This document shows positions 17,995 to 26,159 of a stretch of DNA of 64,000 bases, in pieces; the first letter of the stretch is position 1, and each line of letters starts with the position of its first letter. Where the stretch lies: contig NZ_AMXA01000006.1 of the NCBI RefSeq assembly GCF_000310145.2, positions 1 to 64,000 of the forward strand, in the 5' to 3' direction. The notes under the pieces were generated by a model. The model was not told the DNA's origin and did no database searches. It was given only the letters and a program-made list of their open reading frames with translations. A program made the translations under genes and the position numbers. The stretch comes from Thauera sp. 28. Lineage in GTDB: Bacteria > Pseudomonadota > Gammaproteobacteria > Burkholderiales > Rhodocyclaceae.

Positions 17995-19202
17995 CACAGC
18001 GCATACCCCTTCATGCCTTCGTCTGCGGTGCGCCAGAACACGAACAAGGCGTCGCCCTGGCTCAGCACGCGCGGCTGATCCGACGCCCCCGCGGTACTGG
18101 CCAACACCTGGGTGTGGAAGCTGTGCCCGCCGTCATCGGACAGTTCCGCCAGGAGCCGGGTGCGCTCGCCGTCGAACTCCTTCCACACCACCGCGATCCG
18201 TGCGCCAGCCAGCGCGATGTCGGCATGCGCCGCACGCTGCCCGCCCACCGTGCGCTGGCCCTCGACGCGGCCATCGGCAAGGCGTCCGTAGAACACCCTG
18301 CCCTCGCCCTCGCGCTCGTTGAACCACACCGCGTGACGCGTGCCGTCGGCGGCCACCACGAGCGAGGGGCCATGGTGCGGGCAGGCATCGATGCGCCAGC
18401 GGTCAAAGGTGGCGCGTTCGGGGACGGCCGCGCCGCCGTGCTCGACGTCGAGACGGACAAGCGCATGGTCACGCTCGTTGGGCTCGAAGACGTGACGCCA
18501 GAGCAGCAGCGGCGTGCCATCGACATCCTTGGCCAGCGCCAGCCTGCAGCACTGGCAACTGTAGTCCACCACCTTGGTTTCGGGCCGGAAGCTGCGCCCG
18601 GCATCGTCGGACACCGCCGCATAGATCGCCGAGCCTCGGTAGTCTTCCCCCGAACGCTTGGCCGCTGCGCTTTCGCGGCCGTCGATCCAGGCGATGACAA
18701 GGCGACCGTCTCGCATCATTCGCATCACATTGAAGCTATGACCGACGATGCTACGGTCACGGTGTACGGTGACCGGTGCATCGAAATGCACGCCGTCGGC
18801 GGCGCGAGCGAAGCGCACGTCGCCCGTGAAGCGCTCCTCGAAGCGGCGCGCCCACGACACCAGCACCGCACCATCGGCAGTAATGACCAGCTGCGGCCGG
18901 TTCTCGCCATCGGCCGCTACCGCCTCCGGAACGGGGTTGACCACTGCTGCCTCGTGCCAGCGCAGGCCGCCATCGGTGCTGCGGTGGAGCACGACGTGGC
19001 CACCTCGCGTCGCAACCGCGTACCAGCTGCCGTCGGCCGCAATCGCGGCGCTGGTGCCCAGTTCGGGCCGCGCCGCCTTTGTCGGTGCAGCCTTGGCGGC
19101 GCCAGCGTGATCGCCATGGGCGGCTGCCGCGCCGACCACACCGAGGACGAGCGCTGCACCCATCAGGTAGCGCTTACAACACATGAATAGTCGTCCCATC
19201 AT
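17994..19202 (-). CDS. Exported Asp-box (sialidase-like fold) protein with cysteine/histidine motifs
   Basis: A 402-residue exported protein. After a signal sequence (YLMGAALVLGVVGAAAAHG) comes a His-containing N-terminus (HGDHAG). At least three Asp-box/BNR motifs follow (STDGGLRW, SDDAGRSF, SDDGGHSF), giving a predicted beta-propeller. True sialidase catalytic residues are not obvious. Candidate metal ligands stand out: SCQCCRL in mid-protein and ACPHHGPS. GGAGAG just upstream of tandem ATG codons (19202, 19199) sets the start. It sits between the TonB receptor and the thioredoxin-like gene, so it may be a periplasmic copper-binding partner. Database labels such as exo-alpha-sialidase would probably mislead. 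Confidence 0.7.
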   Translation of the reverse strand: MMGRLFMCCKRYLMGAALVLGVVGAAAAHGDHAGAAKAAPTKAARPELGTSAAIAADGSWYAVATRGGHVVLHRSTDGGLRWHEAAVVNPVPEAVAADGENRPQLVITADGAVLVSWARRFEERFTGDVRFARAADGVHFDAPVTVHRDRSIVGHSFNVMRMMRDGRLVIAWIDGRESAAAKRSGEDYRGSAIYAAVSDDAGRSFRPETKVVDYSCQCCRLALAKDVDGTPLLLWRHVFEPNERDHALVRLDVEHGGAAVPERATFDRWRIDACPHHGPSLVVAADGTRHAVWFNEREGEGRVFYGRLADGRVEGQRTVGGQRAAHADIALAGARIAVVWKEFDGERTRLLAELSDDGGHSFHTQVLASTAGASDQPRVLSQGDALFVFWRTADEGMKGYAL

Positions 19203-19258
19203 GCCCTCTCCGGCATCGTCGCCCGCGCTGACCGAGCGCGGGCGCATTGTCATCGTCA

Positions 19259-21391
19259 TTACCATTTGGCCTGCAGTCCAAGGTAAACCGTACGCGGCAG
19301 CCCGGCAGTGTAGGTGGCATTGCCGCTGGACAGCCCAGAGGTCTCGGCGTGGCGGCGGTCGAACAGGTTGGAGACGCTGGCGTAAGCCTCGAAGCCCTTG
19401 GCAAACGGATAGTTGGCGCGCAGGTTGAAGAGATCGTGGCCGCCATACTTGCTGGTGTTGGCGGCGTCGCGCCAGTAGCTGCCGAGCTTGACCCACTCGA
19501 GCTGCACCCGGCCACCGTTCATCGCCGATGGCGCGTAGCTCAGGCGTGTGTTGGCGAGCAGCCGCGGCGCGCTTTCCATTTCCTTCCCACTGTAGTCCGC
19601 CGTACCGGACACTACCCAGGTTTCGTAGGAGTGCTTGGCGTAAGACAGGCTGGCATCGAGCCGCCAATCGCTGGCCAGCGCCAGACCGAGGCCCATCTCG
19701 ATACCTCGGTGCAAGGTCTTGCCGGCATTGACGGCGGTGCGCTGGTTGGTAACCGGGTCCTGATAGCTGACGATGTCGTCCTTCTTCGTCATGTGATAGA
19801 CCGACAATTCGTAGCTGACGCCCTCTGCACTGCCACGCAGACCGGTCTCGAAGCTATCGACGACGACGGGCTTGAGCTTCAGCAGCGACTCCGCCTGCGC
19901 TTGCGCGCGCGCAGCGCTCGACTCACGACTGCCGCGGAAGACCTGGCCTTCGGACGGCGCACGGAAGGCGTTGCTGTAGGCGACGAAGCCATTCAGGTGC
20001 TCGGAGAATGCCCAGGTCGCGCCCAGCTTTGGGCTTAGGCGGCTATAGCCAACCTTGGCGCTGGCGGCATGGCCGTACCAGCCGTTGCCGGGGAAGGCCC
20101 CCGCAACCCCCTGGGTCGCCCCGGCCGCACCGCCATTCATCTTGTTGGTGTAGTCGTACCGCATGTCGTCGTAGCGCAAGCCGGCAGTGAGGCGCAGCCG
20201 CTCGGTCGGCGAGATCTCTCCATGGAGGTAGGGCGAGATGCCGCGGAAGGTGACGTCGTAGTGGTAGATCTGTACCGGTGCCACCGCACGATTGAGGCCG
20301 TAGGTCGTGCCGCCGAGGGCGTTGGTAGTGCGCGTCAGCGCAATCGAGTCCTCATCGCGCGAACCGGGGCTGTAGTCCACGTCGAGGCCGACGATGAGAC
20401 GCGCGCGCATGGGCGCGAAGTCCATGCGGTACTTGCTGAGGAAGCCGAAGGACTGGTTCTTGGTGACATACTGGTTCGGATCGTAGCTGACCGTCCAGCT
20501 CGGGATGATCCTCATGCTGTTGTCGCGGAAATACGGCGTCACCGACAGCAGCGTCGTCTCGGTCTCGCGCTCGAAGGCGGTGGACACGCGGAACGCATCG
20601 ACCTTGCGGAACGAGAACGGAATGTTGTTGGTACGCGGCGCGGCGCGGAACTCGGCCTCGTTCAGGTTGCCGACGTGCTGCTGGTCGACCGTGGAGAACG
20701 AAACGACCGTCTTCAGCATCGCATCGTCGGCGAGCGCGCGATCCCAGCGCAAGGTGCCGGCGCGGCGGTCATAGCCGGCGTCGTGCTGCCAGCCGTCGCT
20801 ATGGGTGAAGTTGAGGCTGGCGCGCCAGGCATCGTCGCCGTGCGCATTACCACCGCTCGCCAGCGCGCGACGCCAGCCATGCGAGCCGACCTCGCCACCA
20901 AGTTCGAACGCTGGCCCGGTGGGCGGGTTGCGCGTCAGCACGTTGACCGTACCGCCGATCGCATCCGAACCATAAAGGGCGCTGCCCGGCCCTTTTGATA
21001 CTTCCAGGCCCCCCGACTGCGGCACATTGATCTCGTACAGCGCGTTGTGGTTGAAGAACCCGGTCGAGCGCGTCGGGATGCCGTCTTCAAGGTAGAGATA
21101 GACCGCGGCAGTCGTCAGCGGCTGGCGGATCGAGGTGGAATGCCCTTCGCCCGACAGGTTGCTGATCCAAACACCCGGGACCTGGTTGAGGACTTCCTTC
21201 GGGTGCGCCGGGCGGGCCGTGGCGAGGGTCGACTCCTTGACCGCGGACACGGTGGCGGGCGTCTCACCGACGGGACGCGCCTCGCGCGTGGCGGTGACGC
21301 TGACTTCGCCGAGCACGGGCACGGTCTCCGCGGCAGTCGCAACCGAAGCACCAAGGGCAGCAATGAGGATGGCAAGTTGTTTGTGTTTCAC
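19259..21391 (-). CDS. TonB-dependent outer-membrane receptor (BfrG-like candidate)
   Basis: A 710-residue receptor with a signal peptide, a TonB-box-like VLGEVSVTATR, a plug domain (EVLNQVPGVWISN, VSKGPGSALYGSDAIGGTVNVLT) and a C-terminal beta-barrel ending in an aromatic residue (YLGLQAKW). It lies 215 bases downstream of the DUF2946 leader gene. In Bordetella pertussis a DUF2946 protein (CruR) controls a TonB transporter gene, bfrG, in response to copper. The plug does not look like that of P. aeruginosa OprC. GTG start with AGGAG six bases ahead. Copper or copper-chelate transport is inferred from context only. Confidence 0.83.
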   Translation of the reverse strand: MKHKQLAILIAALGASVATAAETVPVLGEVSVTATREARPVGETPATVSAVKESTLATARPAHPKEVLNQVPGVWISNLSGEGHSTSIRQPLTTAAVYLYLEDGIPTRSTGFFNHNALYEINVPQSGGLEVSKGPGSALYGSDAIGGTVNVLTRNPPTGPAFELGGEVGSHGWRRALASGGNAHGDDAWRASLNFTHSDGWQHDAGYDRRAGTLRWDRALADDAMLKTVVSFSTVDQQHVGNLNEAEFRAAPRTNNIPFSFRKVDAFRVSTAFERETETTLLSVTPYFRDNSMRIIPSWTVSYDPNQYVTKNQSFGFLSKYRMDFAPMRARLIVGLDVDYSPGSRDEDSIALTRTTNALGGTTYGLNRAVAPVQIYHYDVTFRGISPYLHGEISPTERLRLTAGLRYDDMRYDYTNKMNGGAAGATQGVAGAFPGNGWYGHAASAKVGYSRLSPKLGATWAFSEHLNGFVAYSNAFRAPSEGQVFRGSRESSAARAQAQAESLLKLKPVVVDSFETGLRGSAEGVSYELSVYHMTKKDDIVSYQDPVTNQRTAVNAGKTLHRGIEMGLGLALASDWRLDASLSYAKHSYETWVVSGTADYSGKEMESAPRLLANTRLSYAPSAMNGGRVQLEWVKLGSYWRDAANTSKYGGHDLFNLRANYPFAKGFEAYASVSNLFDRRHAETSGLSSGNATYTAGLPRTVYLGLQAKW

Positions 21392-21606
21392 GAATCACTC
21401 CTGTTCTACGCGCGGCGCAGGCGGGCACGGCGCATGGCGGCAAGGCCTGCGAGCGGCATCGGTATGGCCTGCGCATCGGCGCAGCCAAAAAAAACGATTG
21501 GGATGCGGCAGCTGAATAGACAAGGCCCAGACGCATGCGCACAAGCCGCGCCCACCGGCGGCGGCAACGCACGCGGGCAAGGCGAAACCAGCAACTTGCG
21601 GAGGGC
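21392..21606 (-). promoter_or_regulatory. Leader-receptor intercistronic region, candidate Rho-dependent termination zone
   Basis: 215 bases between the putative cruR stop and the receptor start. Read on the minus strand the first part is C-rich and G-poor in places and contains no obvious intrinsic terminator, although a run of eight T lies about 110 bases downstream of the leader stop. In the B. pertussis system copper triggers Rho termination between the first two genes; this interval is where that would occur here. The last bases provide the AGGAG for the receptor. Confidence 0.4.
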
Positions 21607-21990
21607 TCAGGCCACGGCGGGCGGTGCGCGCGGAGAGGAGGCGACCCAGGGCGGGCGGGGCCGCGGCTGATGGAGGCTGAAGGCAGGGCTGATGTCCTCG
21701 CCCTGCGCCGACGGCACGTCTGCGCCTCCCCATGCTGCCGGCAGCGCGCTTGCGAAGAGGCTGCAGAACACGCACCCGCCAGCGGTGCGTGCTAGCTCGT
21801 CGGCCGGGTCCTGCGGCGCTGTGTCGACAGCGACGTAGCGCATGCCCGCGGCGGTGCAGATCTCGAGCCAGCGCGCATCACCAGAAGCGCGATAGGCCGC
21901 CTGCGACAGCGTCGGCGCGAGCGCAGCCAACAGCATCGCGAACATCGCGATCCAGGCGGCAAGCGAACGGGCAGAGCGTGTCAGGCGCAT
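21607..21990 (-). CDS. cruR: DUF2946 copper-responsive leader protein, CruR homologue
   Basis: A 127-residue DUF2946 protein with an N-terminal hydrophobic segment (AAWIAMFAMLLAALAPTLSQA), the family pattern WLEICTAAGMRYVAVD, a CXXC motif (C73-V-F-C76) and a C-terminal RAPP (residues 121-124) three codons before the stop. In B. pertussis CruR the nascent CXXC senses copper and the C-terminal RAPP motif arrests translation. Arrest release by copper leads to Rho termination before the transporter gene. All three elements (CXXC, near-terminal RAPP, downstream TonB receptor) are present here, so I call this a functional homologue by inference. An upstream ATG would add 38 residues without family features. 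Confidence 0.8.
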   Translation of the reverse strand: MRLTRSARSLAAWIAMFAMLLAALAPTLSQAAYRASGDARWLEICTAAGMRYVAVDTAPQDPADELARTAGGCVFCSLFASALPAAWGGADVPSAQGEDISPAFSLHQPRPRPPWVASSPRAPPAVA

Positions 21991-22260
21991 GGTAGGTGCG
22001 AGGGCCGGCCCAGTGGCCAGGCGGTAACAGGCGAAACGGAACTCTAGCGGCTCGAACCGAAACCCTGATTGACTGCAATCAAGCCGCAGGGCCAGTGCCC
22101 GCATGGGATGATCGCCACGGGTCGAGCGCAGCAGCGACGGCAGTGTCTACGCGACATGCCGCCAAGGCAAGGGGTAAGCTACGCTCCCCGCACAAGCGCC
22201 ACGATCCGGCCCCAGGACAACGCGCGCGCCGCGCTGCCATCGACACACCGTAGGCGCAAC

Positions 22261-22650
22261 ATGCTGACACCTGCACAACAACTGCCCAACCACCCCCGCC
22301 TGAACGACGCCCCTCTGGTCGTGATGGCCCTGTGCGCCAACTGGTGCGGCACCTGCCGTGACTTCCAGGCGGTGCTCACCCGCATCGCCCTGGCCCATCC
22401 CGAGATCGTCTTTGCCTGGGCCGACATCGAGGACGATGCCGAACTCGTGGGCGATATCGACGTGGACGACTTCCCCACATTGGCCGTCTTCAAGGCGGGC
22501 CAGCCCCTGCACTTCGGCGCCTCACTCCCCATCGAGGCGGTGGTGACACGACTGCTGGCGCGTCTCGCGCAGTCCTCCGCTACCCCCACTGCCGCCCCCA
22601 GCGTCATTCCAAGCGCGGTGCGCGAGCTTGGCGCCCGGCTGAGCCGCTGA
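22261..22650 (+). CDS. Thioredoxin-family protein
   Basis: A 129-residue thioredoxin-fold protein without a signal peptide, so cytoplasmic. The active site is ANWCGTCRDF, followed by the cis-proline region DVDDFPTLAVFKAG. The tail after residue 100 is Ser/Thr/Pro-rich and not part of the fold. It is divergent from the DUF2946 operon and stands alone. CGTC rather than CGPC suggests a redox potential different from canonical thioredoxin. Confidence 0.82.
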   Translation: MLTPAQQLPNHPRLNDAPLVVMALCANWCGTCRDFQAVLTRIALAHPEIVFAWADIEDDAELVGDIDVDDFPTLAVFKAGQPLHFGASLPIEAVVTRLLARLAQSSATPTAAPSVIPSAVRELGARLSR

Positions 22651-22695
22651 GGCGCGTTCGGGCGCGTGGGCGGGCGCCGAAAAGGTCGTAAGAGA

Positions 22696-22718
22696 CTCGC
22701 GGCTGGCGCCGCTCCCAC
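22696..22718. repeat. Isolated half-copy of the palindromic repeat
   Basis: A 23-base right-arm sequence matching the repeats at 4.5 kb (ends GGCTGGCGCCGCTCCCAC). No matching left arm or core lies upstream at the expected distance, so it looks like a decayed element next to the complete copy that follows 27 bases later. Confidence 0.65.
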
Positions 22719-22744
22719 GCGGGGGACGCGCGCGGTGGTTTCCG

Positions 22745-22828
22745 GTAGGAGCGGCGCCAGCCGCGAGCTTTTCATCGCCCACCCAACGCCGATCGCCTTC
22801 AAACCCTCGCGGCGGGCGCCGCTTCCAC
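22745..22828. repeat. Palindromic intergenic repeat, copy 3 (inverted core)
   Basis: An 84-base member of the 4.5-kb repeat family. Its left arm is identical (GTAGGAGCGGCGCCAGCC), but the core is the reverse complement of copies 1 and 2 (begins GCTTTTCATCG and contains GATCGCCTTC). The right arm has decayed (GGCGGGCGCCGCTTCCAC). It lies between the thioredoxin gene and ovoA. Confidence 0.8.
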
Positions 22829-22932
22829 GCAAAAGCACTCGCCCGCACCCCGCCTGTCCCTCACCTCCCCCTCCCCAGCCGCCCTTGATCCCGCGCCCGT
22901 GATCTTGCACAGTCCCATGCATCGCCTCGCGG

Positions 22933-25059
22933 ATGCCGACCATGAACGCCCTCTTCCCCCGCACCCCGCTGCTCGCCGGCCAGGACGTCGAAGCCAAGCG
23001 CACCGAGCTGCTGCACTACTTCCACGCCACCTTCGACCGCTACGAGTCGCTGTTCGAGGTACTGGCCTGTGACGAGGCCTACTACAAGAAGCCGATCAGC
23101 CTGCGTCACCCGCTGATCTTCTACTTCGGCCACACCGCGACCTTCTTCATCAACAAGCTCCTGCTCGCCGGCCTGATCGAGCAGCGCATCGATCCGCGCC
23201 TGGAGTCGATGTTCGCAGTCGGCGTCGACGAGATGAGCTGGGACGACCTCGACGACACCCGCTACGACTGGCCCACGGTGGCCGAGGTCGCCGCGTACCG
23301 GAACAAGGTGCGGGCGGTGGTCGACCGGGCGATCCGCGAGACACCCTTCACCCTGCCGATCGGCTGGAAGGATCCGTTCTGGGCGGTGGTGATGGGTATC
23401 GAGCACGAGCGCATCCACCTCGAAACCTCGTCAGTGCTGATGCGCCAGCATGCGCTGCACTACGTGAAGCCCCACCCCGCCTGGCAGCCCTGCGCCGAGC
23501 ACGGCGAACCGCCCGCCAACACCCTGGTCGACATCCCCGCCGGCGTCGTGCAGCTCGGCCGCAGCTTCGACGAGCCGATCTACGGCTGGGACAACGAATA
23601 CGGCAGCCACCGCGCCGAGGTGCCGGCCTTACAGGCGGCGCGCCACCTCGTCACCAATCGTGAGTACCTCGGCTTCGTCGAGGCCGGCGGCTACGCCGAC
23701 GACAGCGTGTGGGACGAGGAGGGCCTGGGCTGGAAGCGCTTTGCGCGTGCCGAACACCCGACCTTCTGGGTACCCGGCGCCGCCGGCTGGAAGCTGCGCC
23801 TGATGACCGAAGAAGTGCCGATGTGCTGGGACTGGCCAGTGGAGGTCAATTGCCTGGAGGCGCGCGCCTTCTGCCGCTGGAAGGCGCGCGAGACCGGTCA
23901 GCCGGTGCGCCTGCCCACCGAGGACGAATGGAACCGCCTCTACGACCATGCCGGCCTCGCCGACGTGCCGCACGACGCCCCGGCCAAGGCCAACCTGCAT
24001 CTGGACCACTGGGCCTCGAGCTGTCCGGTGACGCTGTTCCAGCATGGCGAGCTGTTCGACGTGGTCGGCAACGTGTGGCAGTGGTGCGAGACGCCGACCT
24101 ATCCCTTCGACGGCTTCGACGTGCACCCGATCTACGACGACTTCACTACGCCGACCTTCGACGACCGCCACGCCATCATCAAGGGCGGCAGCTGGATCTC
24201 GGCCGGTAACGAGTCGCGCCACGCCGCGCGCTACGCCTTCCGCCGCCACTTCTTCCAGCACGCGGGTTTCCGCTACATCGTCAGCGACGCCCCCGCGCTC
24301 AATCCGTCCTCGACCTACGAGACCGACGCGCTGCTGTCGCAGTACGCCGAGTTCCACTACGGCGACGAAGCCTTCGGCGTACCCAACTTCCCGAAGGCGC
24401 TCGCCGACATCGCAATCAGCGCACAGCGTCGCTTCGGCAACGGCCAGTTCGGCCGCGCGCTGGACCTCGGCTGCGCCACTGGCCGCGCCAGCTTCGAACT
24501 CGCGCGCGCCTTCGAACGCGTGGTCGGCATCGACTTCTCGGCGCGCTTCATCCAGGCCGGCGCCAAGCTCGCCGAGACCGGCGCGCTGCGCTACACCATG
24601 CCCGACGAGGGCGAACTAGTGAGCTACCACGAACGCCGGCTCGACACGCTGGGCTTGGCGGAGACCGCCGGGCGCGTGGAGTTCTGGCAGGGCGACGCCT
24701 GCAACCTCAAGGAGGTGTTCACCGGCTTCGACCTCATCCTCGCCGCCAACCTCATCGACCGCCTGTACAGCCCGCGCCGCTTCCTCGCCGATGTGCCGCG
24801 GCGCCTCAACCCCGGCGGCCTGCTGCTGCTCGCCTCGCCCTACACCTGGCTGGAAGAACACACCAAGCGCGAGGAGTGGATCGGTGGCTTCAAGAAGGAC
24901 GGCGAGTCCTTCACCACGCTCGACGGCCTGAAGGAACTGCTCGCCGCCGACTTCGAGTTGGTGCAGGGGCCGCAAGCCGTGCCCTTCGTGATCCGCGAGA
25001 CGCGGCGCAAACACCAGCACACCCTGTCGGAACTGACCATCTGGCGAAAGCGCACATGA
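22933..25059 (+). CDS. ovoA: OvoA: 5-histidylcysteine sulfoxide synthase / mercaptohistidine N-methyltransferase
   Basis: A 708-residue three-domain enzyme for ovothiol synthesis. The N-terminal DinB-like domain carries iron-ligand histidines in MGIEHERIHLE (about residue 157). A formylglycine-generating-enzyme-like sulfatase domain spans about residues 195-455 (IPAGVVQLGRSFDEP, NVWQWCETPTYPFDGF, KGGSWIS). A C-terminal SAM methyltransferase starts at ALDLGCATGRASFELA (about residue 508). EgtB homologues usually lack this methyltransferase, so OvoA is preferred. ATG codons at 22933 and 22942 are both possible. The stop overlaps the next gene (ATGA). Confidence 0.9.
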   Translation: MPTMNALFPRTPLLAGQDVEAKRTELLHYFHATFDRYESLFEVLACDEAYYKKPISLRHPLIFYFGHTATFFINKLLLAGLIEQRIDPRLESMFAVGVDEMSWDDLDDTRYDWPTVAEVAAYRNKVRAVVDRAIRETPFTLPIGWKDPFWAVVMGIEHERIHLETSSVLMRQHALHYVKPHPAWQPCAEHGEPPANTLVDIPAGVVQLGRSFDEPIYGWDNEYGSHRAEVPALQAARHLVTNREYLGFVEAGGYADDSVWDEEGLGWKRFARAEHPTFWVPGAAGWKLRLMTEEVPMCWDWPVEVNCLEARAFCRWKARETGQPVRLPTEDEWNRLYDHAGLADVPHDAPAKANLHLDHWASSCPVTLFQHGELFDVVGNVWQWCETPTYPFDGFDVHPIYDDFTTPTFDDRHAIIKGGSWISAGNESRHAARYAFRRHFFQHAGFRYIVSDAPALNPSSTYETDALLSQYAEFHYGDEAFGVPNFPKALADIAISAQRRFGNGQFGRALDLGCATGRASFELARAFERVVGIDFSARFIQAGAKLAETGALRYTMPDEGELVSYHERRLDTLGLAETAGRVEFWQGDACNLKEVFTGFDLILAANLIDRLYSPRRFLADVPRRLNPGGLLLLASPYTWLEEHTKREEWIGGFKKDGESFTTLDGLKELLAADFELVQGPQAVPFVIRETRRKHQHTLSELTIWRKRT

Positions 25060-26159
25060 GCGCGGTCGACAACCGCGCCGACCCTGCGCCCCTCGCCGAC
25101 CGCGCCGCCGGCGCGCTGATGGGCGCCTTCATCGGCGACGCGCTGGCGCTGGGGCCACACTGGTACTACGACCTCGACGCGCTGCGTACGCGCTACGGCG
25201 CGTGGATCTCCGACTACACTGCGCCGATGCCCGACCACTACCACGCGGGCATGAAGGCGGGCGAATCCTCGCAGGCGGGCGTGCTGCTGCGTCTGACGCT
25301 GGAATCGCTGGCCGAGCGTGGCAGCTATGACGAGGCCGACTTCTGCCGCCGGATGGACGAGGTGTTCTTCCCGCAGATTGACGGCACGCCGATGCACGGC
25401 CCCGGCGGCTATACCAGCCAGTCGATCCGCGAAGCCTGGCGCAAGCGCATGCAGCAGGGCCTGCCCTGGGGCCAGGTCGCCGGCAATGCCGATACCACCG
25501 AGGCCGCCGAGCGCACGCTGGCGATCGCGGTGCGCTACGCGCTCGACCCGGCGGCGCTGGCGGATGCCGTCACCCGCAACACCGTGCTCACCCAGACCGA
25601 CGGCACCGTGGTGGCGATGACGCTGGCCTTCGGCGCGGTGCTCGGCATGCTGGTCGAGGGCCATGCACTCGATGCGGCGATCTCGGCCAAGCTGATGGCG
25701 CGGGTGAAGTCCGGCGCACTGCCCTTCCACACCGTCACCTCTGGAAACCTGCAGGCGCCGAGGCCCGGCAGTGTCGAGGTCCCGACCGCCGGCCGCTTCC
25801 CCTCGCCGGATGCGCTGCTCACGCAATCCTCAATCGCGCGCGCAGCGCTCGACCCAGACGTACGTATCGAGCCGGCGTGGAAGGTGTCGCTGGTGTATGG
25901 CATGCCGTGCGCGGTGTACCACCAGTTCCCCGCCGCCTATTACCTGGCGGCGCGCTTTGCCGACGACTTCGAGTCCGCGGTGCTGCACGCGGTGAATGGC
26001 GGCGGACAGAACCTGGCGCGGGCGATGCTGACGGGGGCGCTGGTGGGGGCGCAGGTCGGCTTTAGCCGCATCCCGCAGCGCTTCATTACGGGTTTGGCGG
26101 ACAGCGCAGCGCTGCGGGCGATCGTGCAGCGCGTCGCAGTGCAGGTGGACACGGACTGA
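25056..26159 (+). CDS. ADP-ribosylglycohydrolase-family protein with altered metal site
   Basis: A 367-residue all-helical protein of the DraG/ADP-ribosylglycohydrolase family. The N-terminal motif GALMGAFIGDALALGPHWYYD is recognisable. The C-terminal family signature, normally GGDTDT with two Mg-binding aspartates, here reads GGGQNLARA, so the binuclear metal site is probably incomplete, as in J1-crystallin-like members. It may not hydrolyse ADP-ribose bonds. Its ATG overlaps the ovoA stop, which implies co-translation and a role linked to ovothiol or its precursor; that role is speculative. Confidence 0.75.
   Translation: MSAVDNRADPAPLADRAAGALMGAFIGDALALGPHWYYDLDALRTRYGAWISDYTAPMPDHYHAGMKAGESSQAGVLLRLTLESLAERGSYDEADFCRRMDEVFFPQIDGTPMHGPGGYTSQSIREAWRKRMQQGLPWGQVAGNADTTEAAERTLAIAVRYALDPAALADAVTRNTVLTQTDGTVVAMTLAFGAVLGMLVEGHALDAAISAKLMARVKSGALPFHTVTSGNLQAPRPGSVEVPTAGRFPSPDALLTQSSIARAALDPDVRIEPAWKVSLVYGMPCAVYHQFPAAYYLAARFADDFESAVLHAVNGGGQNLARAMLTGALVGAQVGFSRIPQRFITGLADSAALRAIVQRVAVQVDTD

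Noticed and set aside
17994-19202. True exo-alpha-sialidase
   Set aside because: Asp-boxes are shared by many propellers; I see no arginine triad or other sialidase catalytic pattern and the operon context is metal-related.
19259-21391. OprC-type copper receptor
   Set aside because: The plug region does not resemble OprC as I know it; a BfrG-like label by context is safer.
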